A DNA stretch of 64,000 nucleotides, from contig PUFA01000077.1 in the NCBI GenBank assembly GCA_003508835.1, forward strand, positions 2,556,001 to 2,620,000. The letters are read 5' to 3'. The notes under the pieces were generated by a model. The model ran no database searches, had not been told where the DNA came from, and saw only the letters and a program-made list of their open reading frames with translations. Within the stretch, counting starts at the first letter, position 1. The number at the start of each line of letters is the position of its first letter. Below, in pieces: positions 22,645 to 34,254 of this stretch. The stretch comes from Eonycteris spelaea (lineage: Eukaryota; Chordata; Mammalia; Chiroptera; Pteropodidae). Position numbers and translations under genes: made by a program.

Positions 22645-22760
22645 TTCTTCAGGTAAAGAGTATGCGTTACTCTTCTCTTACTGCAGTGTGTGGTAGAATG
22701 CCTAGAATATCAAGGTGCTCTTGAAATATTTGTTGAATGAATGAAAGAATGGCAACGGCT
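22645..22760 (+). mobile_element. L2 LINE 3'-end fragment
   Basis: It ends 'gaatgcctagaatatcaagg' then 'aaatatttgttgaatgaatg', the L2 terminus. Confidence 0.6.
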
Positions 22761-23814
22761 ACATGAGTGAGGTTAGCAGTTTCTTCAAGTAAGGGCGGAA
22801 TTTGTTTGGGGTCCATACTATTCTCTAATGAGAACTGCTTTAGGACTGTTAATGTATGCAAGTATCTGAATTCTGTAAATTCTCTGCGATAACTCAGGAT
22901 ACCTATCAAGTTCAATCTCGGAGCATGATTTCCTCAGGAAAATGGCAAAGCCTCACTCAGCTTTATGGCCACCTTAAGATAGAAGTCTGCTGGCAATAGT
23001 AGCTACCACTTTGTACCAAATGAATATGAGATGATGCATTTTTGGGGGAGAAAGCATCCAGGCCAGAGGCTCTCAGTAGGGATGTATGGGCAAAGCCAAT
23101 TGGAGGGGTAACCCAGTGATTCCATTCTCTGCGCTGGACAGATGCAAGCATCTCAGGTTATTAAACCTCAAGAGCCACTCTAAAAGCCCACAGAACTTGA
23201 TAGAAAAAAACTCTGTCCACTGGCGCAAACAACAGCGAATCTCATGAGAGAGCATGAAAATACACTGTGAAGTTTAATCCAGGTTGCCGCTAAAATTCCC
23301 CTCTGTCTCTACAATAGCAGACAGGCTGGCAGATTATATCCTGAGGATTGTGCCTCTCCCTGCTTCTGTACCCACCCCACTCAGGCACACAGCATGGTGC
23401 CCTGCATGTTTGTCGACTACCTGAGCAAGCCAAATTCCTTTTCATTTTTTTTTTTAAATTCATCTATTCCTGTCTTTCTATTTAATCTTATTTTAATCTC
23501 AAAGGCCTCTCTGTTGACCAATACAATAGCTTCGTCATGGGAAAAAATGTTCTCTAAGATTCACTTTAGAAAAAATATATTTAAAAAATTCTCCACATTC
23601 TGCAGCTTTTCCAAGAGAAAGAGAAGAGCACACCTTTTAAGGAGTATACAAGGTCTTCTTAGTGTTTCTCCTCTGGCATAGCAAGCCTCGAGGGGCTGCG
23701 AATGTCTCTTTTTGAAACAGTGCTATACAAGCTAAATACATATGAACAAATAATGCTGATAACAATAACAGATGTCACCAAATAGAATCTTAGAGTGGAG
23801 CCTCTATTTTAGAA
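22761..23814. other. Unique or unrecognised sequence
   Basis: No repeat or gene recognised. A T-run lies near 23446-23455 inside the open frame 23394-23681, which has no family resemblance. Confidence 0.4.
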
Positions 23815-23956
23815 CAGTGCTTCTCACATTTTAATGTTATGTGAGTCACCTGGGTATCTTGTTAAAATGCAGATCATACAGTTCTAACAAGCTCTCAGGT
23901 GACATAAATGCTGCTGTTTGTTGAGCACTGAGTTCCGCACTTTGAGTAGCAAGGCC
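23815..23956. mobile_element. MER5A (hAT-Charlie) element, internally shortened
   Basis: 'cagtgcttctcacattttaa', 'gagtcacctgggtatcttgt', 'taaaatgcagatcata', 'ctaacaagctctcaggtgac' and 'actttgagtagcaagg' follow MER5A, with the central part missing. Confidence 0.85.
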
Positions 23957-23978
23957 TCAGAGTTCCTTAATCTCTGAG

Positions 23979-24184
23979 CACTGTCCAATGGAACATTCTG
24001 CAATGACTGAAATGTTCTAAGTAGGCTTTGTCCAACATGGCAGCCATGACCTGTATGTGGCTATTGAGTACTTGACATGTGTCTAGTGCCTGGAGGATAT
24101 TAATTTTAAATTTTATTTAATTTTAATTCATTTAAATTTAAATGATTCCATGGCCCAAGTGGCTACTATACGGGGCAGTACAGC
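23979..24184. mobile_element. MER58-like hAT element
   Basis: 'cactgtccaatggaacattc' at the left end, 'tgtatgtggctattgagtac', an AT-rich middle of 'ttttatttaattttaattca', and 'agtggctactatacggggca' at the right end match the 'ctgtccaata/tattggacag' hAT family. The subfamily name is from memory. Confidence 0.75.
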
Positions 24185-25424
24185 TTTGTAAACTGAAAAC
24201 TGAGACTGAAAGATTTAGTAAAAAGGTTTCAGAAAGTAGAAACCCAAAAAAGCAAGGTGAAGCCCCAAATCTTCTCACCCGTGTAGTAAATTTATTCTGA
24301 CTCCCACTCTCCCACTTCCTGCTTTCTGCAGAAAGGGCTTGAGGCTTACCCTCTGTTCTCCATCATATTCCCAGAATCACTCTATAAACAAAATAGTAAT
24401 TAAGAAAGACTTTATAAACACTCTGAAGTGCAGAAGATTATCTTGTTTACATCAATTCTTTTGAGTTGGCAAAACCAAGCAAAAAAATCTTATGAGAAAC
24501 AGTTCTTCTGCTATGAGCCCTTGCACCTTGGGTTATGTCTAGCAGGATTCTGAAGACAAGCTCCAAGGTTATTTCTTTGCTGTAGGTTTCGGCCCTTTGG
24601 CCTGGAACACAGGAGCAAATGCAAACAGTCTAGACATTCTAGAAAAGTTCAAAAGGAAAAACAGCTCAGTTCAAGCTGAGCTCCCCCAAATGAGAAAATG
24701 CTGAGGGTGGGGAAAAGGGAGGGATCAGTGTTGTCTAAACGGGGTTCACCAGCTCTCAGCAGGTTACAGTCTCTATTACAGTTAAAAAGGCTGGGGGTCT
24801 TCCCTGGGCTGGGGAGTACTAATTTCCATTGAGGAAAAAGTTATGAGGCTTGGTGTCTTAACGATAATAGATAATTTCTCTGTGTTGGCAGGGCTGCAAA
24901 GCACGTTGCTACGAAAACTGCATTTATTGGGCTATCTCTTTTGTGTACACAGTTTCCCCTTAAAGAACCACTTGGCATGAGTTGCAAACCTGTGTGGGGA
25001 CCCTTGTGATTAATTGTTTAAACTGGCTGGTGGCCATCAGCGGGATCTTGCAATTTACCAGGTTCTACCCAGAATTATGAAACTGAAGGTTTAATGGGAT
25101 TTCAGGTAATAGAGCCCAGATGTCCAAAACTATCATGTTTGAAATTACACTGTTTGAAAGGCTGCAGGGCTTAAACCTTATTTATTTCTTGCTTAGATTT
25201 CCCTGTTCCCCATCTTTATGTCATGTTGGACCAGCAAAATGCCAAGGCCCCATCTTGACATATTGTATCTAGAGAAGCCATTCATGTACACACACCTGTG
25301 GCCAAAAGCCTGGAGATGTGCAAGCTCCCCACCTTCCTGCCCAGCCTCTTGGGATTACATTACAGCCACGGATATGGTAATTAACAGCCCTACCACCATC
25401 TTGCTGCTATGCGGCTCTTAACTT
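24185..25424. other. Unique or unrecognised sequence
   Basis: No repeat family or gene recognised over 1.2 kb. The frame at 25218-25421 has no motif. A single-copy region. Confidence 0.4.
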
Positions 25425-25545
25425 CCAAATTGCTTTCACACATTTAATTGCATTTTATTCTGTCAGGGTCCAGAAGAAATGGGCTGGGACAGGTATTATT
25501 ATCTCCATTTGGGTGAGGAAACCAAGGAACACAAAAGAGAAGAGA
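25425..25545 (-). mobile_element. MIR fragment (antisense)
   Basis: 'ggtattattatctccatttg' then 'ggtgaggaaaccaagga' matches the antisense MIR core. Confidence 0.6.
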
Positions 25546-25547
25546 TA

Positions 25548-25770
25548 ATTACAGTTAACATTTGTGGAACTCTTATGTGCCAAGAAGTACTCTTCCCAGG
25601 AGGCTTCTGTGAAGCCTCATCACAGCTTTGAGGTTGATATGATTATCAGCTCCACTCTGGAACTGAGACTATTTTGGCACACAGAGGTTGACTCGCCCTG
25701 CTAATAACCGATAGAGCCCAGATGGAAGCTGGTACCCTGGCTCTTAGTTACAGTGTGCAGCCACCTCCCT
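25548..25770 (-). mobile_element. MIR SINE (antisense)
   Basis: 'aacatttgtggaactcttat', 'gtgccaagaagtactcttcc', 'gttgatatgattatcagctc' and 'tagagcccagatggaagctg' follow antisense MIR to its 5' part. It lies directly beside another antisense MIR. Confidence 0.65.
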
Positions 25771-25984
25771 AAGGACGTATTGTCAGCATCACAGAAAAGA
25801 CCTGGAGTCTGTTCTTGCTAATGTGGCATTCATTTTCCATCATTTTCAAGATGGAAGAAAAATCCCAGACATGTTTTTCCAATGAGAAGCCCTCTCCATC
25901 CCTGTTCCCTGTCCAACTCCAGAGCAACGCCATCTCCCGAGTGCTCTGAGAAGAGGGGGACCGCTTAATGGCACCTCGTTTGAT

Positions 25985-26265
25985 AAGAACACCTGGCCTA
26001 ACATTCCAGGCCCTGCACGATCACACTTCAGCCTGTCCTCCCCGCTTTATCCACCCTGCACTACAGACACTGTAATAATTGATGACATTTGTCCCATACT
26101 GCCCTTCCTTTATTTACATGGTCCCTCCTTCCTTCTTCATCCTCCTGCCCAAATTCTCTTCTTCCTATAAGGTCGGCTCACAGGCCACTTGAAGAAAGCT
26201 TCCCACATTCGCTCAAAGCCTATCTCTCCCTGTTCTGAAACTCTGTATGAGTTTGTTAAATAAAT
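25985..26265 (+). mobile_element. L2 LINE 3' fragment
   Basis: 'ttccaggccctgcacgatca', 'cttcagcctgtcctccccgc', then 'agaaagcttcccacattcgc' and a degenerate tail 'gtttgttaaataaatgg' match L2 3' sequence. Confidence 0.65.
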
Positions 26266-26284
26266 GGATGGACAATGGAATAAA

Positions 26285-26400
26285 TAAACACCGTTTCTTG
26301 TTCGCTTATCAGGCACTAGGTGAAACAGTGAGGACATAAAGATTAAAAACAAAAATCCTCTGCCATTACCCCTGGGAAGCTCCCAGTCTAATAAAGATAC
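26285..26400 (-). mobile_element. L2 LINE 3'-end fragment (antisense)
   Basis: 'gcttatcaggcactaggtga' and 'tgggaagctcccagtctaat' match the reverse complement of the L2 end. It lies tail-to-tail with the preceding L2. Confidence 0.5.
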
Positions 26401-27124
26401 ATATGCAAAAAATTCACTACCAGATAAAGTCTGGCACACTGTTATAGAAGGGCAAGATTCCAGGGGAGCAGCAAGAAGTGGGGCGTTCAATGCTGCTTAC
26501 AGATACGCCTGGAAATTCTGCCAGAGTTTTATCTACCTTCCTGGTTAGGGAAACTTTGTGTGCAAATGGCTTGCATTTTATGCATCTATGTACAGCCCCT
26601 ATACTCAGCATAGTCTCCAAACTGAGCAACTATATGATAAATAATGAAGGACTATAATAGAAGTGATAGAGTCTCTCTCACTACAGTACGAGAGCAGCCT
26701 AGAAGCCGTCACCCCTCCCATCTTTTCAGTGGAAAAAAACACAGAAGAGAGAGGCAGGCTCTTGCTGCTGCCCATAGTGGCCCCATGATGGGGCTGGCCC
26801 AGAGAGAGACCAGGAGGGGAAGCCCTGGTGTTTCCTAAGTGTCAGGGTACAACAGTGTCCCAAGCCATTGCTTTCTTCTGTGAGGGGCCAAGGGATGCTT
26901 AATGCACCGTCTTAATGCTATAGTTCTGATCAACAGGGCTGTGAGGTAATCTTGGGCAGTGTGGCCTGGCCCCAGGAAAAGGTCTCAAGTTTGGTTTTTG
27001 GAGACTGCAACAGCATTTCTTTCCTATTTTTGAGGTTTGTTGGGGACAGGAGGTGAAATGGTTGTCACTGTACAACATTCACATCTTTCTAGAACCACCA
27101 ACCTGTGTTCCCTATAATTCTGAG
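26401..27124. other. No recognised feature
   Basis: No repeat family or gene recognised. Confidence 0.4.
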
Positions 27125-27262
27125 GAATTACTGTGGGGTAATGAAAATTACAGGTTCTTCCACTTGCTCGTTCTGAGAAGCTATTTAACTTCTCTGAGAG
27201 AGAGCTTCCTCATCTATAAAAGGAAGGAATTCATGTGTGTTTTGCTGATGTTTCTGTGAGTA
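27125..27262 (+). mobile_element. MIR fragment
   Basis: 'aagctatttaacttctctga' then 'cctcatctataaaaggaag' resembles the MIR core. Confidence 0.5.
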
Positions 27263-28154
27263 CTATTTTTTTTGTTTGTTTAATGTACCACTTAGAAAGG
27301 AAAAAAAAACACTGCTAATTAAACTATGAAACAAGAATTTTTTGATAGTCCTGGACAAGTCATGATAATAGCTTTTTGTTTCTTTATTCTTTCATCTATT
27401 TAGAAGAACCTGGCAATTTCTCTGTCTTCGGGTACAAGCTTTGTGTACAGAAGGCAATACTTTTTCATAGATCCCAGTAATAAAACTCCACACACCTTCA
27501 TCCACTTGTGATATCTTCCTATCTTAGGCAGTGTAAATCTCATGATTGCTGATTTGCAAAAATATGTAAAATTGAGGCCATGCTCCAATGTCGAATGTTT
27601 GCCTCACTAATGATGCTCTATTTCCATGACTTTTGGTATACAAGATAAATTTTTGTTACAATGGCAAATTACAGTGTAATATTTCTGAAGTATTTTTAAA
27701 TAGTGATTAAACTTAACAGGTGAAATACTAATAGTACCTATAGGTTGAGTGAAGCGGTGAAAATATGAATAATCACAGACAAATTCATGCGTGCAGGACT
27801 ACCACATGACCTATGATTACAAGATTGTCTAGACTGTAAAATGCACAATGCAGAAATGTTAAAATATGAAAAAAGTGCATCTCAGGTGCAATGAAATACA
27901 GTAAGTGAAATAACACATATTATAGGTGTTATACCCAATAGATGCCCAACAAATCCCAAATCTCTTCCCATTCTATAATAGAGAACAGTGAACCTCAAAA
28001 GAGTACAGGGAGGATGAACCTCATATTTGGCAAAATAATGAATTTAAATTTGATTCTTGCTGGATAAAATTTACATTTCAGAAACTATAAAACCATGAAT
28101 GAGCCAAAGAAATTGAAGGATTTCTCTAAACACTATGTAAGAGAAATGTGCAAA
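27263..28154. other. No recognised feature
   Basis: AT-rich. The start of the following LTR may extend left of 28155, but I cannot place its 5' end. Confidence 0.4.
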
Positions 28155-28632
28155 TTCTTTGTTGCAGCCCCTCTTCCTACCTCCCATTGAGAGGTGGGGT
28201 CTTTTTCCCTTATTCCTCTGGATCTGGGCCAGGCCTGTGACTGCTTTTTCCATTAGAATGTGGCAGAAATGCATTGGGCCAATTCTGGGTCTAATCTTCA
28301 GGACTGGAAACTCGAGCTTTCTCCTCCTGGATTTCTGTGCTATGAGTAAGCCAAGGAGCTGCCTAGAGAGGCTCACACGGAAGAGAACTGAGGCTCCTAG
28401 CTGATGCTGCAGCTTAGCACAGCCGTTTGCCTCGAGTAACTTGCCAGCCACTTGAGTGCGCCATCTTGGATGTGGATCTCTCAGCCCCAGCTGATAGCAC
28501 GTGGGAAAAGAGAAGCAGTCCCCAGTGAGCACTGCCCAAATTGCAAAATCATTACCAAATAATGACCGTTGTTGTTTTAAGTCTTTAAAATATGGGGTAG
28601 TTTGTTATGCAGCAATAGACAATCAAAATTTA
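28155..28632 (+). mobile_element. MLT1-like solo LTR (ERVL-MaLR)
   Basis: The 3' part is diagnostic: 'gccatcttggatgtggatct', 'ctcagccccagctgatag', then 'gttgttgttttaagtctt' and 'agtttgttatgcagcaatag'. The 5' part includes 'cctgtgactgctttttccat'. No internal sequence flanks it. The antisense 153-codon frame over it (28071-28532) is an accident of the LTR. Confidence 0.8.
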
Positions 28633-28664
28633 CCACCTTGTGAATTTTCATAGATACTCTGAGC

Positions 28665-28765
28665 AAGGCCTATTCTAGAACCTTAAGGAGCACAATTTAG
28701 AAGTGAATCTAGATCTCCTGACTCCTGAACTGAAGCTCTTGCATAATTATTCTACACACGGAAGT
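28665..28765 (-). mobile_element. Possible MIR 5'-part fragment (antisense)
   Basis: 'gtgaatctagatctcctgac' then 'tcctgaactgaagctcttgc' resembles the antisense MIR tRNA-related end. Confidence 0.35.
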
Positions 28766-28910
28766 TATGAGGAGATAAGCAGGGCTTATAGGGTTCCTAC
28801 TATCTTATTAATTAGCCCTCATTTGAACTATATGATGAGAGGGATCTAGGGCAATTTTAGGAAAGAACTAGAGAAAAATTAAAAATCCTCAAGAGGGGGA
28901 AAAGTTTCAG

Positions 28911-28968
28911 TATCTCTCTCTGTCTCTGTCTGTCTCTCTCTGCCTCTGTCTCTGTCTCTGTCTCTGTT

Positions 28969-29040
<72 letters not shown>
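28911..29040. repeat. Compound (CT)n-(CTGTCT)n-(AC)n microsatellite
   Basis: A CT-rich section of ctctgtctctgtctctgtct type (28912-29000) joins directly to an uninterrupted CA run of about 20 units (to about 29039). The antisense frame here translates as repeating Arg-Glu and Cys-Val and is not a gene. Confidence 0.95.
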
Positions 29041-29042
<2 letters not shown>

Positions 29043-30244
29043 TTAAACCTACTTGGAATTTGCGAGCTGAGTTCATGAATTAGATGATGCAAATGTGTCT
29101 GTGATATTCCCATGCTTTTTTAGATATCCTGTGTTGGCCTCAAGGAATAATATCCTAATGGAAACAAGCAAGAGTCACTGAGGATTCATTCATCTCTGTC
29201 ACGGATCGTTCATAATGGAATCCCAAAAAGATACAGATTACTTGTTGACAGAATAAAACACAAGGAGTGGAATCAGTCACGTCCTTGTGACAGGCTCCAC
29301 ACAGGAACAGAAGTCCGGCTGACCACAATGTCACTATAGACAGCAACTAAGTATATTTCATATTGTTTTTGCTCACTTTCAATGCCAGGATGTCAAGATC
29401 TTTTTTTTTTTTTGACATCTAGCAGCCTTTGTGCTATGGTTTCTGCAGCATGTTGCTGATGGTAAGAGTGTGTACTCTTGTTAGAGACATCTATCTCTAA
29501 AGAAGCGACACTGTCAAGCATTTCATCTCGCAGTGCAATGTTCATCTAAAGAGGCTTAAGGAGACAGATCTTTATCTCAGAGAAATTCCAAATATCACTG
29601 AAGCAGGAAGCATTTTAATAGGTGTGTATGCAGGATGTTATCTATCATGGGTATGCATGTTAGAAACTTGGTGTTTAATTTATTTTGGAAATCAAGAGAG
29701 AGAAGAAAAAGTACAGAAAAAGTACTGAATTGGAGTAGTTTGAGGCCAGTTGGCATAGAGGCATGTATACTGTTGAGTAAATTTAGTGTTGAATTCAATA
29801 CAAATAGCTGTTGTTTATCTTTGTTTTAAAGCTATAACACTTATAAAATTGCAATTCTTTACACTGACTTGCCAGCTGATGACAAAGCTCCCATTTCTTA
29901 ACAAAATCAGTAGTGTAGGAGATGGAGCCTTACGGTATGTGGACATCAGAAATTAGAAGTAGAAAGTACAGTGGGCAATGGCTGGGGGTGGAGGTAGAGG
30001 TTAGATAGGACTACTACTTAGATGAGAGGTTAAACAAGGGGGTCAGGCTGTTCCTGCAGTTGTTAGAGGTAAGGAGAATTTATTTGAAGCATTAAACAAA
30101 TATGAATAAGAATGATCAAGCTAGTGGAACGTAACTTCTCTACACATGGAAAAATCTATTGCTGTTACTTTTTTAACAAATGAAGTTATAGTCAAACTCC
30201 TCTACTTCAAAAGTTAGGCTCTGCCAATTTGAACAATATAAAAA
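29041..30244. other. Unrecognised sequence
   Basis: A T-run lies at about 29401-29413. 29713-29773 resembles 30695-30756 (see the findings), so part of this stretch may be a repeat I cannot name. Confidence 0.4.
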
Positions 30245-30470
30245 CAGGTGTTGGCAAACTATGGTGCCTATAAGACAAATCCAGTTTATCACCTGTTTTT
30301 GTAAATAAAGTTTTATTGGAACACAGTTACACTTATTCATTTATGTATTGTCTACGGCTGCTTCAAATTACGCTGGAGGAGTTGAGTACTTGTTACAGAG
30401 GTCACATGACCCATAAAGCCTAAAATATTTACTATGTGATTCTTCACACGAAACAGTTTGCTGACTCCTG
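30245..30470. mobile_element. hAT-Charlie non-autonomous element (MER3-like; name uncertain)
   Basis: 'caggtgttggcaaactatgg' at the left, 'tgtttttgtaaataaagttt' plus 'tattggaacacagttac', 'tgtattgtctacggctgctt', 'gcctaaaatatttactatgt' and 'cagtttgctgactcctg' at the right match a very common mammalian hAT element along its full length. The family name is from memory and may be wrong. Confidence 0.8.
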
Positions 30471-31004
30471 ATGGAGAATATCAAAATAAATCTAAATGTT
30501 AGTGAGTGAAAGCCTTTAAGTTCATGTATTGCAAGGAAAACAGCTGTGACCAAGTGCCCTATACTCCATGGATACACGCGAAGTACCCTTTCATTCTCAC
30601 TCAGACCAAGTTCTGTGAAGTAAGACAGCTGGACAGCAGTAGCAAGGGCCTACAGATAGTACCAAGCAGTAGTAGTCGGTAGAGGATTGAAGAAACAGAA
30701 AATGTACTGAATTGCAGCAGTGTTGGGGCCATGTAGTCTAGGAACATATGTACTGTAGCATAAGAAACTGATATGCACAACGAGAGATCTCAAAATTTTA
30801 TTTAGATGCCTAAAAGAGTAAGTTTCAGCCATCTGGAAAACTGGTAAATATTGGAGCTTATTCTGAATGTTTTTTGATAAATATTAGTATTGCATAAATA
30901 TGATGTGAGACTTCAGGAAACCGCTGATATGACTTTGTGTGAATAACACATATATGTAAATATTCCTTCAGTGTACACTCCCCTCTGTTAGTTTTTCCTT
31001 TCCA
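30471..31004. other. Unrecognised sequence
   Basis: Contains 30695-30756, the partner of the similar block at 29713-29773. Otherwise nothing is recognised. Confidence 0.4.
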
Positions 31005-31142
31005 GTCCCTGGTCCCAGCTTTCATCTCTTAGGCCCTTGAAATAGTCTCTTATCTAATCTCCAACTTTCTATTCTTCTGCTCTAATCAATTCAAAACACT
31101 CTTTTCACCAGATTAGTCTCCTAAAAAACCGCCTGTACTGTT
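31005..31142 (+). mobile_element. L2 LINE fragment, left half of a nest
   Basis: 'cttatctaatctccaacttt' and 'agattagtctcctaaaaa' match L2 3' sequence. The L2 appears to continue after 31458. Confidence 0.5.
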
Positions 31143-31144
31143 CA

Positions 31145-31456
31145 TTGGCACATACCAATGAATATCCACTCTGGGCAAGGGATTGTGCTAGATAGTGAGG
31201 GAGACTCAGAGCTGGATAAGGACTTTTTGCCCACGAAATGGTTAAAAGACTAAGGAGGAAAGACGATATACTCAGAGAGAGACAATTAACAGTATAAGTT
31301 ATTAGTTGATGCAGAAAAAAAAGGTTTATTAAATTTCACATAAGGGAGTGACCACTGTTGCAAAGACCGGTCCTAGAGAGGGTGGAATTTGAATGGGCCT
31401 TGAAAGAAAGAAGAAAAGGCGGGCAAGGCATTCTAGGAAGTTCGTGATTCCATCGC
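31145..31456 (-). mobile_element. L2 LINE 3' fragment (antisense), nested
   Basis: 'ctctgggcaagggattgtgc', 'tagatagtgagggagactca', 'aatgggccttgaaagaaaga' and 'gcaaggcattctaggaag' follow the reverse complement of the L2 3' UTR. It sits between two plus-strand L2 pieces. Confidence 0.6.
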
Positions 31457-31457
31457 C

Positions 31458-31735
31458 ATTCAGGGACCTCCTATGGCCTCACATTCCTCATAAGATTGAA
31501 TCTGAGGTGTTTCTGCAGTCACTGCCCAACCATCCACATCTTCCACCACACCCCTCGTAAATAAATTCCCTCCTGATTACTCTCCGCGTTTTCCTGACTC
31601 TGTGTTTTGGGCATGCTACTCAATATTTAGACAGGCTTTCTGTTCCCTTGTGCTTATATCTCCACTCTACCTATTAATTGAGGTTCAACTCCTCCATGGA
31701 ACCTCACTGTGGTGCTTGGTCCCGTATGGTCCTAT
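31458..31735 (+). mobile_element. L2 LINE fragment, right half of a nest
   Basis: 'cattcagggacctcctatgg', 'gcctcacattcctcataaga' and 'ctccatggaacctcactg' resemble the L2 segment that follows the one at 31005-31142. Confidence 0.45.
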
Positions 31736-32582
31736 TGAGCGTGACTAGCACGTAGCTCACACCAAATATACAGCTCGCAGCACAAGTTCTGCAACACCAA
31801 AGGGGGTCTGTACCCCTAAAGACAAGTGCACCAATTCCAGGCTTGGATATTCATTGCTACCAGAGCCTAAATCCCTATTCTCAACTTACTTACTCTTTCC
31901 ATTGTGGATTAATAGTGGATAGATCTTAGTCTGGCCCTGGCTGCAGCCTGCACTTTGAATAACACTGCTTTAGTTTAACTTCATCTCTTCTTCCCATGTT
32001 GTCCACTTTAGGGGCTAAAACCTGGTGGCCTGTTTGAGTTTATTTATTAATTTGCATTAATTGCCCACAATTGAAATTGGGAGATTTCTGCTTCTTTGGA
32101 AAACTGGCAGTGGTGGCATCCTTGTACCCACACTCTCAAATGGGAATAATCAGCTTCAGCTCATCAGAGCTGCTGCTGTAGATACGAATGGATTTTCCAG
32201 TTCTCCACAGTCCCCGCTGCACTTCCTGCTGCACTCAGGCCAGCTCACCACACTTGCCTGAACCCTGAGGGCATTTATGTTGGCCACACTGGTCTACGAT
32301 GTGCATTTTGGTGCTTTAATTACATTATTACGGAGTCTAATTGCTTGCTGTGTGTTTGCCTTCTCTTTGTATCTAAATTCACATTCCTGGAGGGGAGAGG
32401 CTCTGCCCTGTATTTCTTCTCAGTCTCTCTCAGTAGATACTTTGGTGCTATATGCACATGACAAACACAAGCTTAAGAAATACTTTTTAAATAATGAATG
32501 AACAAGTGATCTATTCTGCTAGGGTTATAAATGTAAAGTAGAAATCCTAAATCGAATGTACAAAATAATTCTGTTAATGTTC
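31736..32582. other. No recognised feature
   Basis: No repeat family or gene recognised. The frames at 32061-32261 and 32277-32501 have no motif. Confidence 0.4.
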
Positions 32583-33085
32583 TCTGGTGGATTAAAGGCA
32601 GCTACAAATTCTTTGATTTCTCCTCCAGTGAGAGATGGGTGCCTCTTCCCCCTCTTTGTGAATCTTGGTTGGCCTCTGACAGCTTTGACCAGTGGGAGAG
32701 TGGTAGAATGATGCTTTGCCAGTTCTAGACCTGGCCTGTAAGAGGATGGGCAGCTTCCACTTGGTCTGTTGAGAAGTCTGACTACTCGGAGGGAGAGACG
32801 ACGTAGAGAAGCCTTGAGAATCTATGGAGAGGGGAGGGCCTAGGTGAATCAAGTCTTCCATCCATCTCTGCCAAAACACCAGGAATGTGAGGAAAGCTGC
32901 CTTGGACCAGCCCTGCCCCCAGGTGAATACCACATAGGAACCACATTCAATACCATGTGAGGCTGAAAAGTCACCCAGCAGAGCTCTGCCCCAATTCTCA
33001 ATCCTCAAAATTATGAGACATATAGTTGTTTTAAGCCACTAAGTCTCGGAGGTAGCATGTTACATAGCAATGGATAAATGAAATA
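32583..33085 (+). mobile_element. MLT1-like solo LTR (ERVL-MaLR)
   Basis: 'cttggttggcctctgacagc', 'ttgaccagtgggagagtggt', 'atgatgctttgccagttcta' and a 3' end of 'ttgttttaagccactaagtc' then 'catgttacatagcaatggat' match the MLT1 group. The 138-codon antisense frame (32592-33008) lies wholly in this LTR. Confidence 0.85.
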
Positions 33086-34254
33086 ATTTATCCCAAAGTT
33101 TCCACTGTTTACCCAAATGACGTTCTTATCATCAACTTTCAAGTCCTTATTTATCTTTTCAATGTTAAGTCATACACTGAATATGATACTGTTTGTCTGG
33201 CATTCTGGGTGAATAGTTTAGGCTGCTCATGGATGAAGAGACCGACGATGTGGGAGTTCTGCCTAGGGCTGAGAGAAACAGCATCTCTTGGCACTCACAC
33301 CAGTGTGACGAGCACTCTGGTTGTGAATAATTCCATTGTCACGTCCTTCTGTAATGGAAACGGTGAATAATGTTCTTGTTCTCTATCGCAAGTCTGCTAA
33401 CCCATTGATTTTGAATTTTGTATTTTACAAAAATATCTGTGCTATTTTGATTTACATAAATAAGCTGGCTATGATTCTGTGCCTTATGACTTTGTTTCTG
33501 TGACCACTGGGCTGTAGAATATGAAATTTGATAGTCTCTAATAAATGTTTCATTTCAGTTGCCAGATCCTAGAAGTCCATAGGAAGTGTACATTTTTAAT
33601 AAAAGCTTAACCCCTTTCCCAGAGTCTGTTTTCAGTCAACCACTACGTTTTTCTTCTACCATTCTTATTATGTTGTAAAATCAGTTTCTCAAAGAACTGT
33701 TCTCAACTCTTCCCACGTGTTTCTCAATTTCTTGTTGCAAACCTTGGGATCCAATTGGCAATAATCATGATTCAAGATTCTTCAGCAGAGAAACAAGATC
33801 TGGATGAGGCCGAGGTTGGAAAGGTAACGGAAACAGAGGTGGCAGTTACTTTATCCCTCCCTGATGCATCAACCCCCATTAAACAAACAGATCGAAGTCT
33901 TCCCAAAGGCCACCTTTCCCATATTTTGATATGGCCACTTTGTAATCATTTAACCAGTGATTGTGCTATTATGAAAAATGGGTCTTTTTGCCAGAGGTTT
34001 AAAAAGCAGGATGAATAGGAGATACATTATGTATAAAAAATAGGGGACACACTGTAGAATCTGATCATATAAAGATCTCTGGCGTAACAGGAGAGAAAAA
34101 TTCTTGACATTAAACTGGGGGGAAAGGAGTACTCACAACCAATTAGACACATGATAAAAATAAATGATACATGAGCAAAATATTTTTGTCTCCTCTATCA
34201 TGTAGTTACGGTCCTGCCCTATGCGATAAATATAAATTCAAACCTATATTAATT
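33086..34254. other. Unique or unrecognised sequence
   Basis: No repeat family or gene recognised. The frame at 33755-34018 gives an 87-residue hydrophilic peptide with no motif I know. Confidence 0.4.

Noticed and set aside
28071..28532. 153-codon minus-strand frame
   Set aside because: It lies almost wholly antisense in an MLT1-like LTR.
28907..29113. Frame with Arg-Glu and Cys-Val repeats
   Set aside because: It is a microsatellite translation.
32592..33008. 138-codon minus-strand frame
   Set aside because: It lies wholly antisense in an MLT1-like LTR.
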